A DNA stretch of 54,164 nucleotides, taken from the NCBI GenBank assembly GCA_903892515.1, contig CAITIS010000159.1, forward strand, positions 1-54,164, given 5' to 3'. A model generated the notes under the pieces. The model searched no databases. It saw only the letters and a program-made list of their open reading frames with translations, and was not told where the DNA came from. This document shows positions 42,043-50,318 of the stretch, one piece after another. Position 1 is the first letter of the stretch, and every line of letters starts with the position of its first letter. Both the position numbers and the translations under genes were made by a program. Source of the DNA: an uncultured Planctomycetota bacterium (GTDB taxonomy: Bacteria; Planctomycetota; Phycisphaerae; SM23-33).

Positions 42043-42513
42043 ATGGCGTTGTTCGTTGGAGAGTTTGATCAGGTGATCGATGCCAAGCATCGCCTGGCCA
42101 TTCCCTCGCCGTTGCGGGAGCCTCTGGACCCAAAGCAGGATGGAACGGAGTTCTACCTGGTGTTGGGCCCGGACCGGCATCTGTGGCTGTATCCGGATCA
42201 GTATTACCGGCGGATGCTGGAGCCGCTGCATCGGACGGCTCTGCCCTCGCGGCGGGCACAGCGGATGGATCTGCTGTTTGCCCTGGCGCGAGTGGTGAAG
42301 GCGGACTCGCAAGGACGCGTGGTCCTGCCGGAAAAATCGATGCAGCGGGCGGTGATTGCCGAGGCCGTGACGTTGGTGGGCAAGGGCGATCACATCGAAC
42401 TCTGGCCCACGGCCGATTGGGAGAAGTATGTGGAACAGGCCTTGCCCAGCTATGGCCAGGACGTACTGGATGCCGGGGACGGCTTGTCCGGCCCCGAGGG
42501 AAGCGACAAGTAA
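42043..42513 (+). CDS. mraZ: Transcriptional regulator MraZ
   Basis: A 156-residue double-AbrB-fold DNA-binding protein that controls the dcw operon and usually forms octamers. Both half-domains carry the D-x-K/Q-x-R-x-x-(I/L)-P signature: DAKHRLAIP (about 13-21) and DSQGRVVLP (about 88-96). As usual it is the first gene of the cluster. AAAGAGG lies 8 bases before the ATG. Candidate binding boxes lie in the leader. Confidence 0.93.
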   Translation: MALFVGEFDQVIDAKHRLAIPSPLREPLDPKQDGTEFYLVLGPDRHLWLYPDQYYRRMLEPLHRTALPSRRAQRMDLLFALARVVKADSQGRVVLPEKSMQRAVIAEAVTLVGKGDHIELWPTADWEKYVEQALPSYGQDVLDAGDGLSGPEGSDK

Positions 42514-42630
42514 AGAACTGGGAAAACGCTGCCGCACCCAAGGATGGGCGTTGTTCGCGGCAGCGAGAGAACCGCTAGAGCGTGCAGGCGGAAAGGATTC
42601 CGACATGCTCTTGGGATCAGAGGGCTTTGG

Positions 42631-42797
42631 CCGGTATCACCGGCAGGCAAGGATGCCTGTCAGGGGTAGCGGCGGATCGGCTCTCGGAAGACTCGGCGCC
42701 ACCAAATTGTTTGGATGGGCTCCAGCAGCGCCTGCTGGCACTGGCCCGAGTTTGAGATCCTGGGAGTCTCTGCAGATGCGTGGCAGAACCTGCATCT
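42631..42797 (+). other. Structured spacer between mraZ and rsmH
   Basis: This 311-base gap (42514-42824) has no gene but at least four hairpins: CCGG/CCGG at 42631-42643, CAGGC/GCCTG at 42644-42659, CCAGCA/TGCTGG at 42722-42738 and AGATGC/GCATCT at 42774-42797. It could be a structured leader for rsmH or decayed palindromic repeats; the hairpins do not match the dispersed families seen elsewhere. Confidence 0.4.
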
Positions 42798-42824
42798 CGT
42801 GTGGCGGTTTGAAAGGCCGGTATC

Positions 42825-43715
42825 ATGGATGATGCCGGCCATTTTCCTGTTCTGACGCAATTTGTGGTGGAAATTCTTGCTCCGGTAGCTAAAGGTAGTA
42901 TGATCGATTGCACCGTTGGACTGGGCGGCCACGCCGAGGCCTTATTGGAGGCCACAGGTGCGGCCTTATTGGTCGGCATTGACTTAGACGAGTCCAACCT
43001 CTTAAAAACTAAAGAACGATTGGCGCGGTTCGGATCGCGCGTCCGGCTGTTCGAGGCCAACTTCGCCGACATCGGCGAGGTCATGGCCCAGGCGGACTTA
43101 CAGCAGGCCGACGTCGTCCTGGCCGACCTGGGTGTTTCTTCGACCCAGCTCGATCAGGGCGAGCGCGGCTTCAGCTTTCAGGTTGATGGCCCGCTGGACA
43201 TGCGGATGCGGCGCGAAGGCCCGTCGGCGGCGGATCTGGTCAACCACATGGACGAGAAGCGGCTGGCTGACATCATCTTCCAGTTTGGGGAAGAGCGCTG
43301 CTCGCGGCGGATTGCCCGGGCGATCGTCGAACGGCGTAAGGCCGGGCGCATCGAGCGGACGGGCGAACTGGCGGACCTTGTCCGCAGCGCCATCCCCGGC
43401 GGCGGGGCGCGCGAGGCCATTCACCCGGCCACGCGGACGTTTCAGGCCCTGCGGATCGCGGTCAACCGCGAACTGGAAAGCCTCCAGCGTCTGCTGGACG
43501 TGTTGCCAAGGCTGCTGAGCGTGGGTGGACGAGCGGCCATTATCAGTTTTCATTCGTTGGAAGATCGCCTGGTCAAGCAGGCGTTTGCAGCGGCCAGCCA
43601 GGCCGGGACGTGCCGGCTGGTGACAAGGAAGCCTCTGGTGGCGACACCGGAGGAAGTGCGACGGAACCCGCGAAGTCGCTCAGCGAAGCTTCGCGTGATG
43701 GAACGAATTGGATAG
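42825..43715 (+). CDS. rsmH: 16S rRNA (cytosine-1402-N4) methyltransferase
   Basis: A 296-residue SAM-dependent enzyme that N4-methylates C1402 in the ribosomal P site. Motif I is MIDCTVGLGGHAEALLE; also visible are LADLGVSSTQLDQGERGFSF, PLDMRMRR and the C-terminal RAAIISFHSLEDRLVKQAF. Second gene of the dcw cluster as in most bacteria. The ATG at 42825 has GAAAGG 8 bases upstream. Confidence 0.95.
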   Translation: MDDAGHFPVLTQFVVEILAPVAKGSMIDCTVGLGGHAEALLEATGAALLVGIDLDESNLLKTKERLARFGSRVRLFEANFADIGEVMAQADLQQADVVLADLGVSSTQLDQGERGFSFQVDGPLDMRMRREGPSAADLVNHMDEKRLADIIFQFGEERCSRRIARAIVERRKAGRIERTGELADLVRSAIPGGGAREAIHPATRTFQALRIAVNRELESLQRLLDVLPRLLSVGGRAAIISFHSLEDRLVKQAFAAASQAGTCRLVTRKPLVATPEEVRRNPRSRSAKLRVMERIG

Positions 43716-43758
43716 CCTGGTTCTTGCGGACAGGCGTCCAGGGATGGAGCCGAAAAAC

Positions 43759-44994
43759 ATGACGCGTGAAACTCGCATTGCCTTGCTGGTCGGTTTGGCC
43801 TTCATCGTCCTGTTCGGGCTGGTGCTGGGGCAGCGAAGTTTGAACCTCCAGAACCAGAGCAACGGCACCAACGTGGCCCGGACTGCTCCGGGCACGCCCG
43901 TGGTGCCGGTGAACGTGCCGGCCCCCGCGCCGACGCCGGCAGTGGCGCCGGTATCTAGCCCAATCATTCCCCCCGTGGCGATCACGCCGCCGATGACGTC
44001 GAGCGCCTCGCCGGAAGTAGCCAGCGCCGGCAACCCGCCGCCTGCCCGCGCGCTGCCCGCTGTGGCCGTGACTCCCGCGCCGGGTCCCGCGACAGTTGTG
44101 CGGGCGAACAATCCCACGCCGGCTCCGACCGGGATTGCTTCCCCCATGCCGCCTTCTCGCATGCCAGTGCCTGTCCCGACGGAAGTGGCCAGCGGTGCGA
44201 AGGCGCCTGCCGTCACGTCGCCCTCGCATGCCAGCGTGCCTGTGCCGGCCGACTTGGTTGTTGCCAACAGGACGCCCGCGGTTGATTCCAGCGCCAAGCT
44301 GACCCTGACGAACCCCGAGCCGGCCGTTGCAACGCCTGCCGCCGCAACGGGAAGCTATGAAGTCCAGCCCGGCGACACGCTGTACAAGATCGCCGGCAAG
44401 CTGTACGGCAAGGGGCATGAGGCCGAGTACCTCAAGATCTACAAGGCCAACCAGGGCAAGATTCCCGATTCGTTCGCCCTTACGGTGGGACAGAAGTTGG
44501 CGATCCCCGATGCCCCTGCCGCCACGGCTGCGGTGGTGAACACCACCCTGACGAAGCCGACCAAGCCGGGCATCAAGGAACTGGCTGCCGGCAAGAAGGA
44601 CGCGACGATCACCGATCTGAAGAACGCCGTTGTGGCAAAGCCTGACTCGAACAATCCGCCGACGCTGGTGGCCGTGAATCCTGAGACGGCCACGCTGGGG
44701 ACGCCGAGTTCGCCCAAGATCGTCACTCAGCCCAAGGCCACAGAGGTCAAGCCTGCGGACCTCAAGCCCAAGGCCGGGAGTATCACCACAGTGGCGACGG
44801 CCGCTCCGGCTGCGGCGCCGACGGGCAAGAAATATACGATCAAGTCCGGCGACAGCTTAGCCGCCATCGCCCGCAGCCTGATGGGCGATTCCAGCAAGGC
44901 CGCCATCCAGAAGATCATGGAAGCGAACAAGGACCGCCTGAAGGATCCCAACCAGCTCAAGGTCGGCACCGAGCTGCGGATTCCGCAAGCGTAG
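43759..44994 (+). CDS. Membrane-anchored protein with two LysM domains
   Basis: About 411 residues. One membrane segment (IALLVGLAFIVLFGLVLG) near the N-terminus is followed by a Pro/Ala/Val/Thr-rich linker of about 180 residues and two LysM domains: SYEVQPGDTLYKIAGKLYG with QKLAIP, and at the C-terminus KYTIKSGDSLAAIARSLMG with TELRIP. LysM binds peptidoglycan GlcNAc. Sitting between rsmH and ftsL, it is not a standard dcw gene, and a role tying the division machinery to the wall is suggested by position only. The start is uncertain: ATG at 43759 or 43744, close to the rsmH stop. Confidence 0.85.
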   Translation: MTRETRIALLVGLAFIVLFGLVLGQRSLNLQNQSNGTNVARTAPGTPVVPVNVPAPAPTPAVAPVSSPIIPPVAITPPMTSSASPEVASAGNPPPARALPAVAVTPAPGPATVVRANNPTPAPTGIASPMPPSRMPVPVPTEVASGAKAPAVTSPSHASVPVPADLVVANRTPAVDSSAKLTLTNPEPAVATPAAATGSYEVQPGDTLYKIAGKLYGKGHEAEYLKIYKANQGKIPDSFALTVGQKLAIPDAPAATAAVVNTTLTKPTKPGIKELAAGKKDATITDLKNAVVAKPDSNNPPTLVAVNPETATLGTPSSPKIVTQPKATEVKPADLKPKAGSITTVATAAPAAAPTGKKYTIKSGDSLAAIARSLMGDSSKAAIQKIMEANKDRLKDPNQLKVGTELRIPQA

Positions 44995-45007
44995 GAAGTC
45001 TTTTCGT

Positions 45008-45313
45008 ATGATGCGTCTGGCCTGGATCATCATCGGACTGACGGCCATCAGCGCCACGGTTGTCCATCTGCGCTGCCGCCAGAGCCAGGCCCGCACCGAG
45101 ATGTACCTGCTGGAGAGCCAGCGCGTGCAGGTGCGGCGGACGCTCTGGGAGCAGCAAGTCCGCTTAGGCGACCTGACCAGCCCGCAGAACATCCGCAAGC
45201 TGACGACCGACTGGCCGCTGGACGTCGCCAGCCCCGGTGACTTTGAACCTGCTCCGCCGACGGCCAAGGCCAAGGTCGCTCCGCCGGCCGTCGCCAATGC
45301 GGCACATCGGTAA
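45008..45313 (+). CDS. ftsL: FtsL-like division protein
   Basis: A 101-residue bitopic protein: a membrane segment at 4-20, a helical stretch rich in Glu, Gln and Arg that could form a coiled coil (about 25-50), and the FtsL-like T-S-P-Q-N-I-R-K-L segment, then an Ala/Pro tail. The family is poorly conserved, so the call rests on topology and position directly before ftsI. AGGAAG lies upstream and its TAA stop abuts the ftsI ATG, implying coupled translation. Confidence 0.7.
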   Translation: MMRLAWIIIGLTAISATVVHLRCRQSQARTEMYLLESQRVQVRRTLWEQQVRLGDLTSPQNIRKLTTDWPLDVASPGDFEPAPPTAKAKVAPPAVANAAHR

Positions 45314-47074
45314 ATGAAACTCGCGAAGTGGCAATTCGAGTGCCTGATCTGGACGCTGGCGGTCTGTCTGGTCGCGATGGTGATCTACACGGTCGCTTTC
45401 CAATACCGCGATGGCCGCGAACTGACGCAGATGGCCAAGCGGCAGCAGAATCGCGTCATCCCCTTGCCCGGCAAGCCCGGCGACATCTTTGGCCGCACCA
45501 AGAATTCCGTAGGCCTGTTGGCCGGCTCGCACCAGATCTCCGGCGTATATGCCGATCCGCAGAAACTGGGCGAGGAGAACTTCGCCGACACCGCCCGCAA
45601 GATCGCCGATGCCTGTGGCGGCGGCGAGGAACGCATCAGCCAGCTCCTGCAGGATCGCAAAGAAAAGCGATTCGCCTTCTTAGTGCACGACATCACGCCC
45701 GAGCAGGTCCAGGCCATCGTCAAGCTGAACATCCCCGGCGTGCAGGTCACGCAGGAGTGGCGGCGGCATTATCCCAACGGCAAGCTGGCCGGCCAGGTGC
45801 TGGGCTTCCGTCGCATCGACGGTGAAGCCGGCTCGGGCATGGAACTGCACGCGGATAAGTACTTAAAGCCCGTTGACGGCGTGAAGGTGTTGCGCTGCGA
45901 CGCCAGCCGTCGAGGCCGATACATCGAACTGGACGAGTACCGTCCGCCGGTCGATGGCCGGAGCATGGTCCTGACCATCGACATGAACATCCAGGAGTAC
46001 CTGGAGAAGGCGATAACGGCCTCGTATGAGAAGTTCGCCGCCCAGTCCGTCATGGGCGTGGTGATGGACTGCAACACCGGCGAGGTGCTGGCCATCGCCT
46101 CGGTGCCCGACTTCGACCCCAACCAGTACTCCATCGCCAAGCCCGAGAACATGCGTTTGCGCTCGGTGACCGACCCGTACGAACCGGGATCGACCTTCAA
46201 GCCCTTCATCGCCTTGGGCGCCGTCGAGATGGGCAAGGCCACGCTGAACAGCAAGTTCTTCTGCTGCAACGGACTGTTTGCCTCGCCCAAGGCCGGCATC
46301 ATCCGCGACGCTCCGGGCGAGCGCTTCGGCGAGATGCCGTTGGGCGAAATCGTCGTCTTCTCCAGCAACATCGGCATGGCCAAGCTGGGCGAAAGCCTGG
46401 GCAATCCCACCCTGCACAAGATCGCCAAGGAATTCGGCTTTGGCCACCCCACGGGCATCGACCTGCCGGGCGAGGACAATGGCCGGCTTTCGCCGCTGTC
46501 GAAGTGGACCAGCTATGACACGTACCGGCTGCCCTTTGGCCAAGGCCAGATCATGGTCACCTGCCTGCAACTGGCCAACGCCTTCAGCGCCATCGCCAAC
46601 GGCGGCATGCTGTATCAGCCGCGAATCGTCGACCGGATCATCGCCCCCGACGGGCAGGTAGTGTATCAGAGCCAGCCCACCAAGCTGCACCGGGTGATCG
46701 ACACCTCGGTTGCGCGGCAGTTCATCGACGAGGTGTTGACACAGGTGGTCGAACGCGGCACGGGCAAGAAGGCGCACTCGGATCACTGGCAGCTTCTGGG
46801 TAAGACCGGCACGGCCCAGATCGGCACGCCGCACGGCTACATCGACCGGGCCTTTACCGGCTCGTTCATGGGGGCCGGTCCGGCGACGAATCCGCAGGTC
46901 GTGTGCGTGATTTCGGTGTATCATCCGACCAAGGACGGCCACTTCGGCGGCACGGTGGCCGCACCGTACGTCAAAGAGGTCATCGAAAAGACGCTGGCGT
47001 ATCTGGACGTTCCGCCCGACCAGGTCGACGATGACGTCAAGACCGACGGGACAACCGCCGACGCCGGCAATTGA
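45314..47074 (+). CDS. ftsI: Septal peptidoglycan transpeptidase FtsI (PBP3, class B PBP)
   Basis: A 586-residue class B penicillin-binding protein that crosslinks septal peptidoglycan with FtsW. N-terminal membrane anchor (IWTLAVCLVAMVIYTVAF), a pedestal domain, and a transpeptidase domain with S-x-x-K in EPGSTFKPFIAL, S-x-N in FSSNIGMAK and K-T-G in LGKTGTAQIG. The GRTKNSVGLL segment stands where many FtsI proteins have R-G-x-I-x-D-R-N-G. Its presence with ftsW fits a planctomycete group that kept septal wall synthesis. Confidence 0.93.
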   Translation: MKLAKWQFECLIWTLAVCLVAMVIYTVAFQYRDGRELTQMAKRQQNRVIPLPGKPGDIFGRTKNSVGLLAGSHQISGVYADPQKLGEENFADTARKIADACGGGEERISQLLQDRKEKRFAFLVHDITPEQVQAIVKLNIPGVQVTQEWRRHYPNGKLAGQVLGFRRIDGEAGSGMELHADKYLKPVDGVKVLRCDASRRGRYIELDEYRPPVDGRSMVLTIDMNIQEYLEKAITASYEKFAAQSVMGVVMDCNTGEVLAIASVPDFDPNQYSIAKPENMRLRSVTDPYEPGSTFKPFIALGAVEMGKATLNSKFFCCNGLFASPKAGIIRDAPGERFGEMPLGEIVVFSSNIGMAKLGESLGNPTLHKIAKEFGFGHPTGIDLPGEDNGRLSPLSKWTSYDTYRLPFGQGQIMVTCLQLANAFSAIANGGMLYQPRIVDRIIAPDGQVVYQSQPTKLHRVIDTSVARQFIDEVLTQVVERGTGKKAHSDHWQLLGKTGTAQIGTPHGYIDRAFTGSFMGAGPATNPQVVCVISVYHPTKDGHFGGTVAAPYVKEVIEKTLAYLDVPPDQVDDDVKTDGTTADAGN

Positions 47075-47122
47075 CGGTAGAAACTGATAGTAGTAGCCGT
47101 TGTGGCATGGCGTGACGTGGTC

Positions 47123-47264
47123 GTTCGTGACATGGCCGTTCGTGACATGGCCGTCTCGGCCATGCGTGTCATGGGCGTCTCGCCCATGATGTATAGGGCG
47201 GCACGGAACGGGACGAATACACGGCCGGGACGGCCGGGACACGCACGGGCGAGACGCCCGTGTC
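47123..47264. repeat. Palindrome cluster in the ftsI-murE gap
   Basis: A 15-bp direct repeat (GTTCGTGACATGGCC, twice from 47123), a CATGGGCGTCTCGCCCATG palindrome (47170-47188) and a GCACGGGCGAGACGCCCGTG palindrome (47243-47264), plus CGGCCGGGACGGCCGGGAC between them. Members of the GGGCGTCTCGCCC family. Confidence 0.75.
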
Positions 47265-47309
47265 ACGTGCTGCCCAGATGTGCGGCAAGTTTCAAGAAGG
47301 GCTTCTGCG

Positions 47310-48782
47310 ATGCTGTTTTCCCAACTCTTGGCCCAGGCCCAACTGGACGACGCGCCTCGCCATGGCGATGGGCCGGTGGGGCACGTGACGATAGACTCCC
47401 GCCGCATCAATAAGAATGACTGCTTCGTCGCCATTCGCGGTGCTGCCGTGGATGGTCACACGTTCATTCCCGCCGCCGTGGCTGCCGGGGCCAGCGCCAT
47501 CGTCTGCAGCGACAGTCAGGCCGTGCCGCCGGGCGTTCCGTTCGCCGTTGTGCCGGACACGCAGCGTGTCGTCGGGCCGCTGGCGCAGGCGTCGTATGGC
47601 TGGCCGAGCCACAAGCTGTGCGTCACCGGCATCACCGGCACCAACGGCAAGACCACCTTCACGTTCCTGGTCCGGCACGTGCTGACCGCCATCGGCCAGA
47701 AGGCGGCCATGCTGGGCACGATCAACTACGAATTGCCCGATGGCCGGAGCATCCCGGCCCCCAATACCACGCCCGATGCGGTGCAACTGGCCGAGATGAT
47801 GGCCCTGGCGGCCGACGCCGGCGCGGGGCACCTGGTGATGGAAGTCTCCAGCCACGCCCTGGACCAAGGCCGCGTCAACGGCGTGAAGTTCGCCGTGGCG
47901 GCCTTTTCCAACCTGACCGGCGACCACCTCGACTATCACGGCACGATGGAGAATTACCTCGCCGCCAAGGCCAAGCTCTTTGAGATGCTCACCCCCGACA
48001 GCGTGGCGGTGATCAACCGCGACGACCCAGCCGGCAAGGAACTGGCCAAACGCACCAACGCCGCCAGGTTGTGGTACGGCATCGACGGACCCTGCGATGT
48101 CCGCGGCGAGATCCTCAGCGCCTCAGCCAACGGCTCGAAGATATTCGTCCATCATGCTGGCTCGTGCTGCGCGGTGCATTTGAAGCTTGTCGGCCGGCAC
48201 AACGTGCACAACTGCCTGGCCGCCACCGCGGCCTGCCTGGGCCTGGGGCTGGAGCTGCCGGCCATCCTGGCGGCGCTGGCGCAGGTGGAGGTCGTGCCGG
48301 GACGTCTGCAGCGCGTGGCCAGCAAGGCGCCCTTTGAGGTGCTGGTGGATTACGCCCACACCGACGACGCCCTGAGCAACGTGCTGTCGGCCCTTCGGGC
48401 AGTGACCAAGGGCAAGCTCATCGTGGTGTTTGGCTGCGGCGGCGACCGCGACCGCACCAAGCGACCACGCATGGCCAAGGTGGCATCGGCCCTGGCCGAT
48501 CGCGTTATCGTCACCAGCGACAATCCGCGGACCGAAGATCCGCGGGCCATTATCCAGGAAATCCTCACCGGCTTTGACTCCGCCGGTCGAGAGAAAGTAC
48601 AAGTGGAGAGCGATCGTCGTGTGGCCATCGCACTGGCCCTGACGCAGGCCCAGGCCGGCGACGTGGTGCTGCTGGCGGGCAAGGGCCATGAGGATTACCA
48701 GATCATCGGCCGGGAAAAGCACCACTTCGACGACGCCGAAGTGGCCCGGGAAGTGCTTGAAAAGCGAGTTTTTAGTTCCTAG
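47310..48782 (+). CDS. murE: UDP-N-acetylmuramoyl-tripeptide synthetase MurE
   Basis: Adds the third residue to the UDP-MurNAc dipeptide; about 490 residues. The P-loop is ITGTNGKTTFTF, the carbamylated Lys lies in YHGTMENYLAAKAKLF, and the SDNPRTEDP motif (D-N-P-R) indicates meso-diaminopimelate as substrate. The start is the ATG at 47310; ten upstream in-frame codons are not conserved. The last codons (F-S-S-stop) lie in the arm of an inverted repeat. Confidence 0.96.
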   Translation: MLFSQLLAQAQLDDAPRHGDGPVGHVTIDSRRINKNDCFVAIRGAAVDGHTFIPAAVAAGASAIVCSDSQAVPPGVPFAVVPDTQRVVGPLAQASYGWPSHKLCVTGITGTNGKTTFTFLVRHVLTAIGQKAAMLGTINYELPDGRSIPAPNTTPDAVQLAEMMALAADAGAGHLVMEVSSHALDQGRVNGVKFAVAAFSNLTGDHLDYHGTMENYLAAKAKLFEMLTPDSVAVINRDDPAGKELAKRTNAARLWYGIDGPCDVRGEILSASANGSKIFVHHAGSCCAVHLKLVGRHNVHNCLAATAACLGLGLELPAILAALAQVEVVPGRLQRVASKAPFEVLVDYAHTDDALSNVLSALRAVTKGKLIVVFGCGGDRDRTKRPRMAKVASALADRVIVTSDNPRTEDPRAIIQEILTGFDSAGREKVQVESDRRVAIALALTQAQAGDVVLLAGKGHEDYQIIGREKHHFDDAEVAREVLEKRVFSS

Positions 48783-48839
48783 TGGGTAGTGCTTAGAGAA
48801 AAGACAAGCAGTGAGTTCCCTCCAAGAACTAGGAACTAA
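48772..48839. repeat. Inverted repeat between murE and murF covering the murE stop
   Basis: TTAGTTCCTAGT (48772-48783) and ACTAGGAACTAA (48828-48839) are perfect 12-bp arms. The murE TAG stop (48780-48782) is inside the left arm. A further copy of the AACTAAGAAC phrase follows. Confidence 0.7.
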
Positions 48840-48868
48840 CAACTAAGAACTTCCGTTGGAGTGACCGG

Positions 48869-50308
48869 ATGTTGCCGTTGAAGATGGAAGAAATTTGCTT
48901 GGCTGTGAAGGGCGCGTGGGCGGCGCGTGCAACCAGTTGCACGCCCTACGCTGGCAGCGCGTGCTGCGCCGATAGCAATGCATCGGCCGTGATATCGGCC
49001 GTCACGACTGATACGCGCAAGCCTTGCCCCGGCGGGCTGTTTGTCGCCCTGCGCGGCGAGCGCTTCGACGCTCACGACTTCCTCGCCCAGGCGGCCGATG
49101 CCCTTTGCGTTGGGGCGATGATCGAACGCCGAGCGGCGATTTCCGCTGACGTGCTGGCCCGCTTTCCCGCCGGCGTCATCGCGGTGGACGACACCCTGCT
49201 GGCGCTGGGTGCATTGGCCAAGGCGTACCGCCAGCGGCTAGCGGGCAAGATCATCAGCATCACCGGTTCCAACGGCAAGACCACCGTCAAGCGGATGGTT
49301 CATCACATCCTTTCGCGGCGGATCCAGGGCATCGCCAGCCCCAAAAGTTTCAACAACAACATCGGCGTGCCGCTGACGCTGTTGTCGGCCGGCGGCGACG
49401 ACGCGTACGTAATTTGCGAGACGGGCACGAACGCCCCGGGCGAGATCGCCACGCTGGGCGAGATCGCTCATCCGGACATCGCGGTCATTACGTCAGTGTC
49501 CCAGACGCACTTGGAAAAGTTGATCGACATCGAGCATGTGGCCAGCGAGAAGGCATCGCTGCTGGGCAGCTTGAAGCCCGGCGGCATCGGCATCGTACTG
49601 GCCGACAACGTGGTTCTTACTGAGGCGGTAAAGGCGTATCCCGTGCCGCTGCGGCGCTTCGGCTGGGACGCGTCGGCTGAGTACCGCCTGGAAGGCTACG
49701 AGCCGACTGAGGGCGGCGGACGGTTTCAGATGGCGGGTCGATGGTATACGCTAGCTGTGCCCGGCCGGCACATGGCCAGCAACGCCATGGCGGCCGTGGC
49801 GGTGGCGGCGGAGTTCGGCTTCGCCGCGACCGATGCGGCAGAGGCGCTGGCGGACTATCGCTCCGAGGACATGCGGCTGCAAGTGATCCAGGCCGGAGCG
49901 GTGCGGATCATCAATGATGCGTACAACGCCAACCCGGCCTCGATGGCGGCGGGGGCCGACGCCATGGCGAGCTTTCCGGCCAGCCGGCGCGTGCTGGTGG
50001 CGGGTGACATGTTGGAACTGGGCCCGCGCAGCCAGCAGTTTCACGAGCAGGTGGGCCGGGCCATCGCCCAAGCAGGCGTGGACTTCGTGATCGGCGTGGG
50101 TAAACTGGGCCGGCAGATCGCCCGCGGCAGCGCCGGGGCCGGGGTGCGAAGTTGCGAGATCGCCGACATCGAGCAGGCCGTCCGTGACGTGCCGGGGCTC
50201 TTGCATGCCGGCGACGTGGTATTGATTAAGGGCTCGCGCGGTTCGGCCATGGAGCGGCTGATCGAGCCGATCCAGCGTGCCTTCGGCGACGGCCAGGCGA
50301 AGAGATAG
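48869..50308 (+). CDS. murF: UDP-N-acetylmuramoyl-tripeptide-D-alanyl-D-alanine ligase MurF
   Basis: Adds D-Ala-D-Ala to complete the pentapeptide precursor; 479 residues. P-loop SITGSNGKTTVKRM, then KSFNNNIGVPLTLL, ICETGTNAPGEI and INDAYNANPASM are diagnostic. The N-terminal domain has LFVALRGERFDAHDF. Between LAVKGAW and SAVTTDTR lies an extra stretch (about residues 17-32) encoded by a REP element read in frame, giving an odd Cys-containing insert. The neighbouring genes are murE upstream and mraY overlapping closely downstream. Confidence 0.95.
   Translation: MLPLKMEEICLAVKGAWAARATSCTPYAGSACCADSNASAVISAVTTDTRKPCPGGLFVALRGERFDAHDFLAQAADALCVGAMIERRAAISADVLARFPAGVIAVDDTLLALGALAKAYRQRLAGKIISITGSNGKTTVKRMVHHILSRRIQGIASPKSFNNNIGVPLTLLSAGGDDAYVICETGTNAPGEIATLGEIAHPDIAVITSVSQTHLEKLIDIEHVASEKASLLGSLKPGGIGIVLADNVVLTEAVKAYPVPLRRFGWDASAEYRLEGYEPTEGGGRFQMAGRWYTLAVPGRHMASNAMAAVAVAAEFGFAATDAAEALADYRSEDMRLQVIQAGAVRIINDAYNANPASMAAGADAMASFPASRRVLVAGDMLELGPRSQQFHEQVGRAIAQAGVDFVIGVGKLGRQIARGSAGAGVRSCEIADIEQAVRDVPGLLHAGDVVLIKGSRGSAMERLIEPIQRAFGDGQAKR
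48922..48949 (-). repeat. REP element inside the murF coding sequence
   Basis: On the minus strand GTAG is followed by GGCGTGCAAC, a 2-base loop and GTTGCACGCGCC. It is translated as part of murF and lies where other MurF proteins have a short loop. Confidence 0.75.
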
Positions 50309-50318
50309 GAAATGCCTT

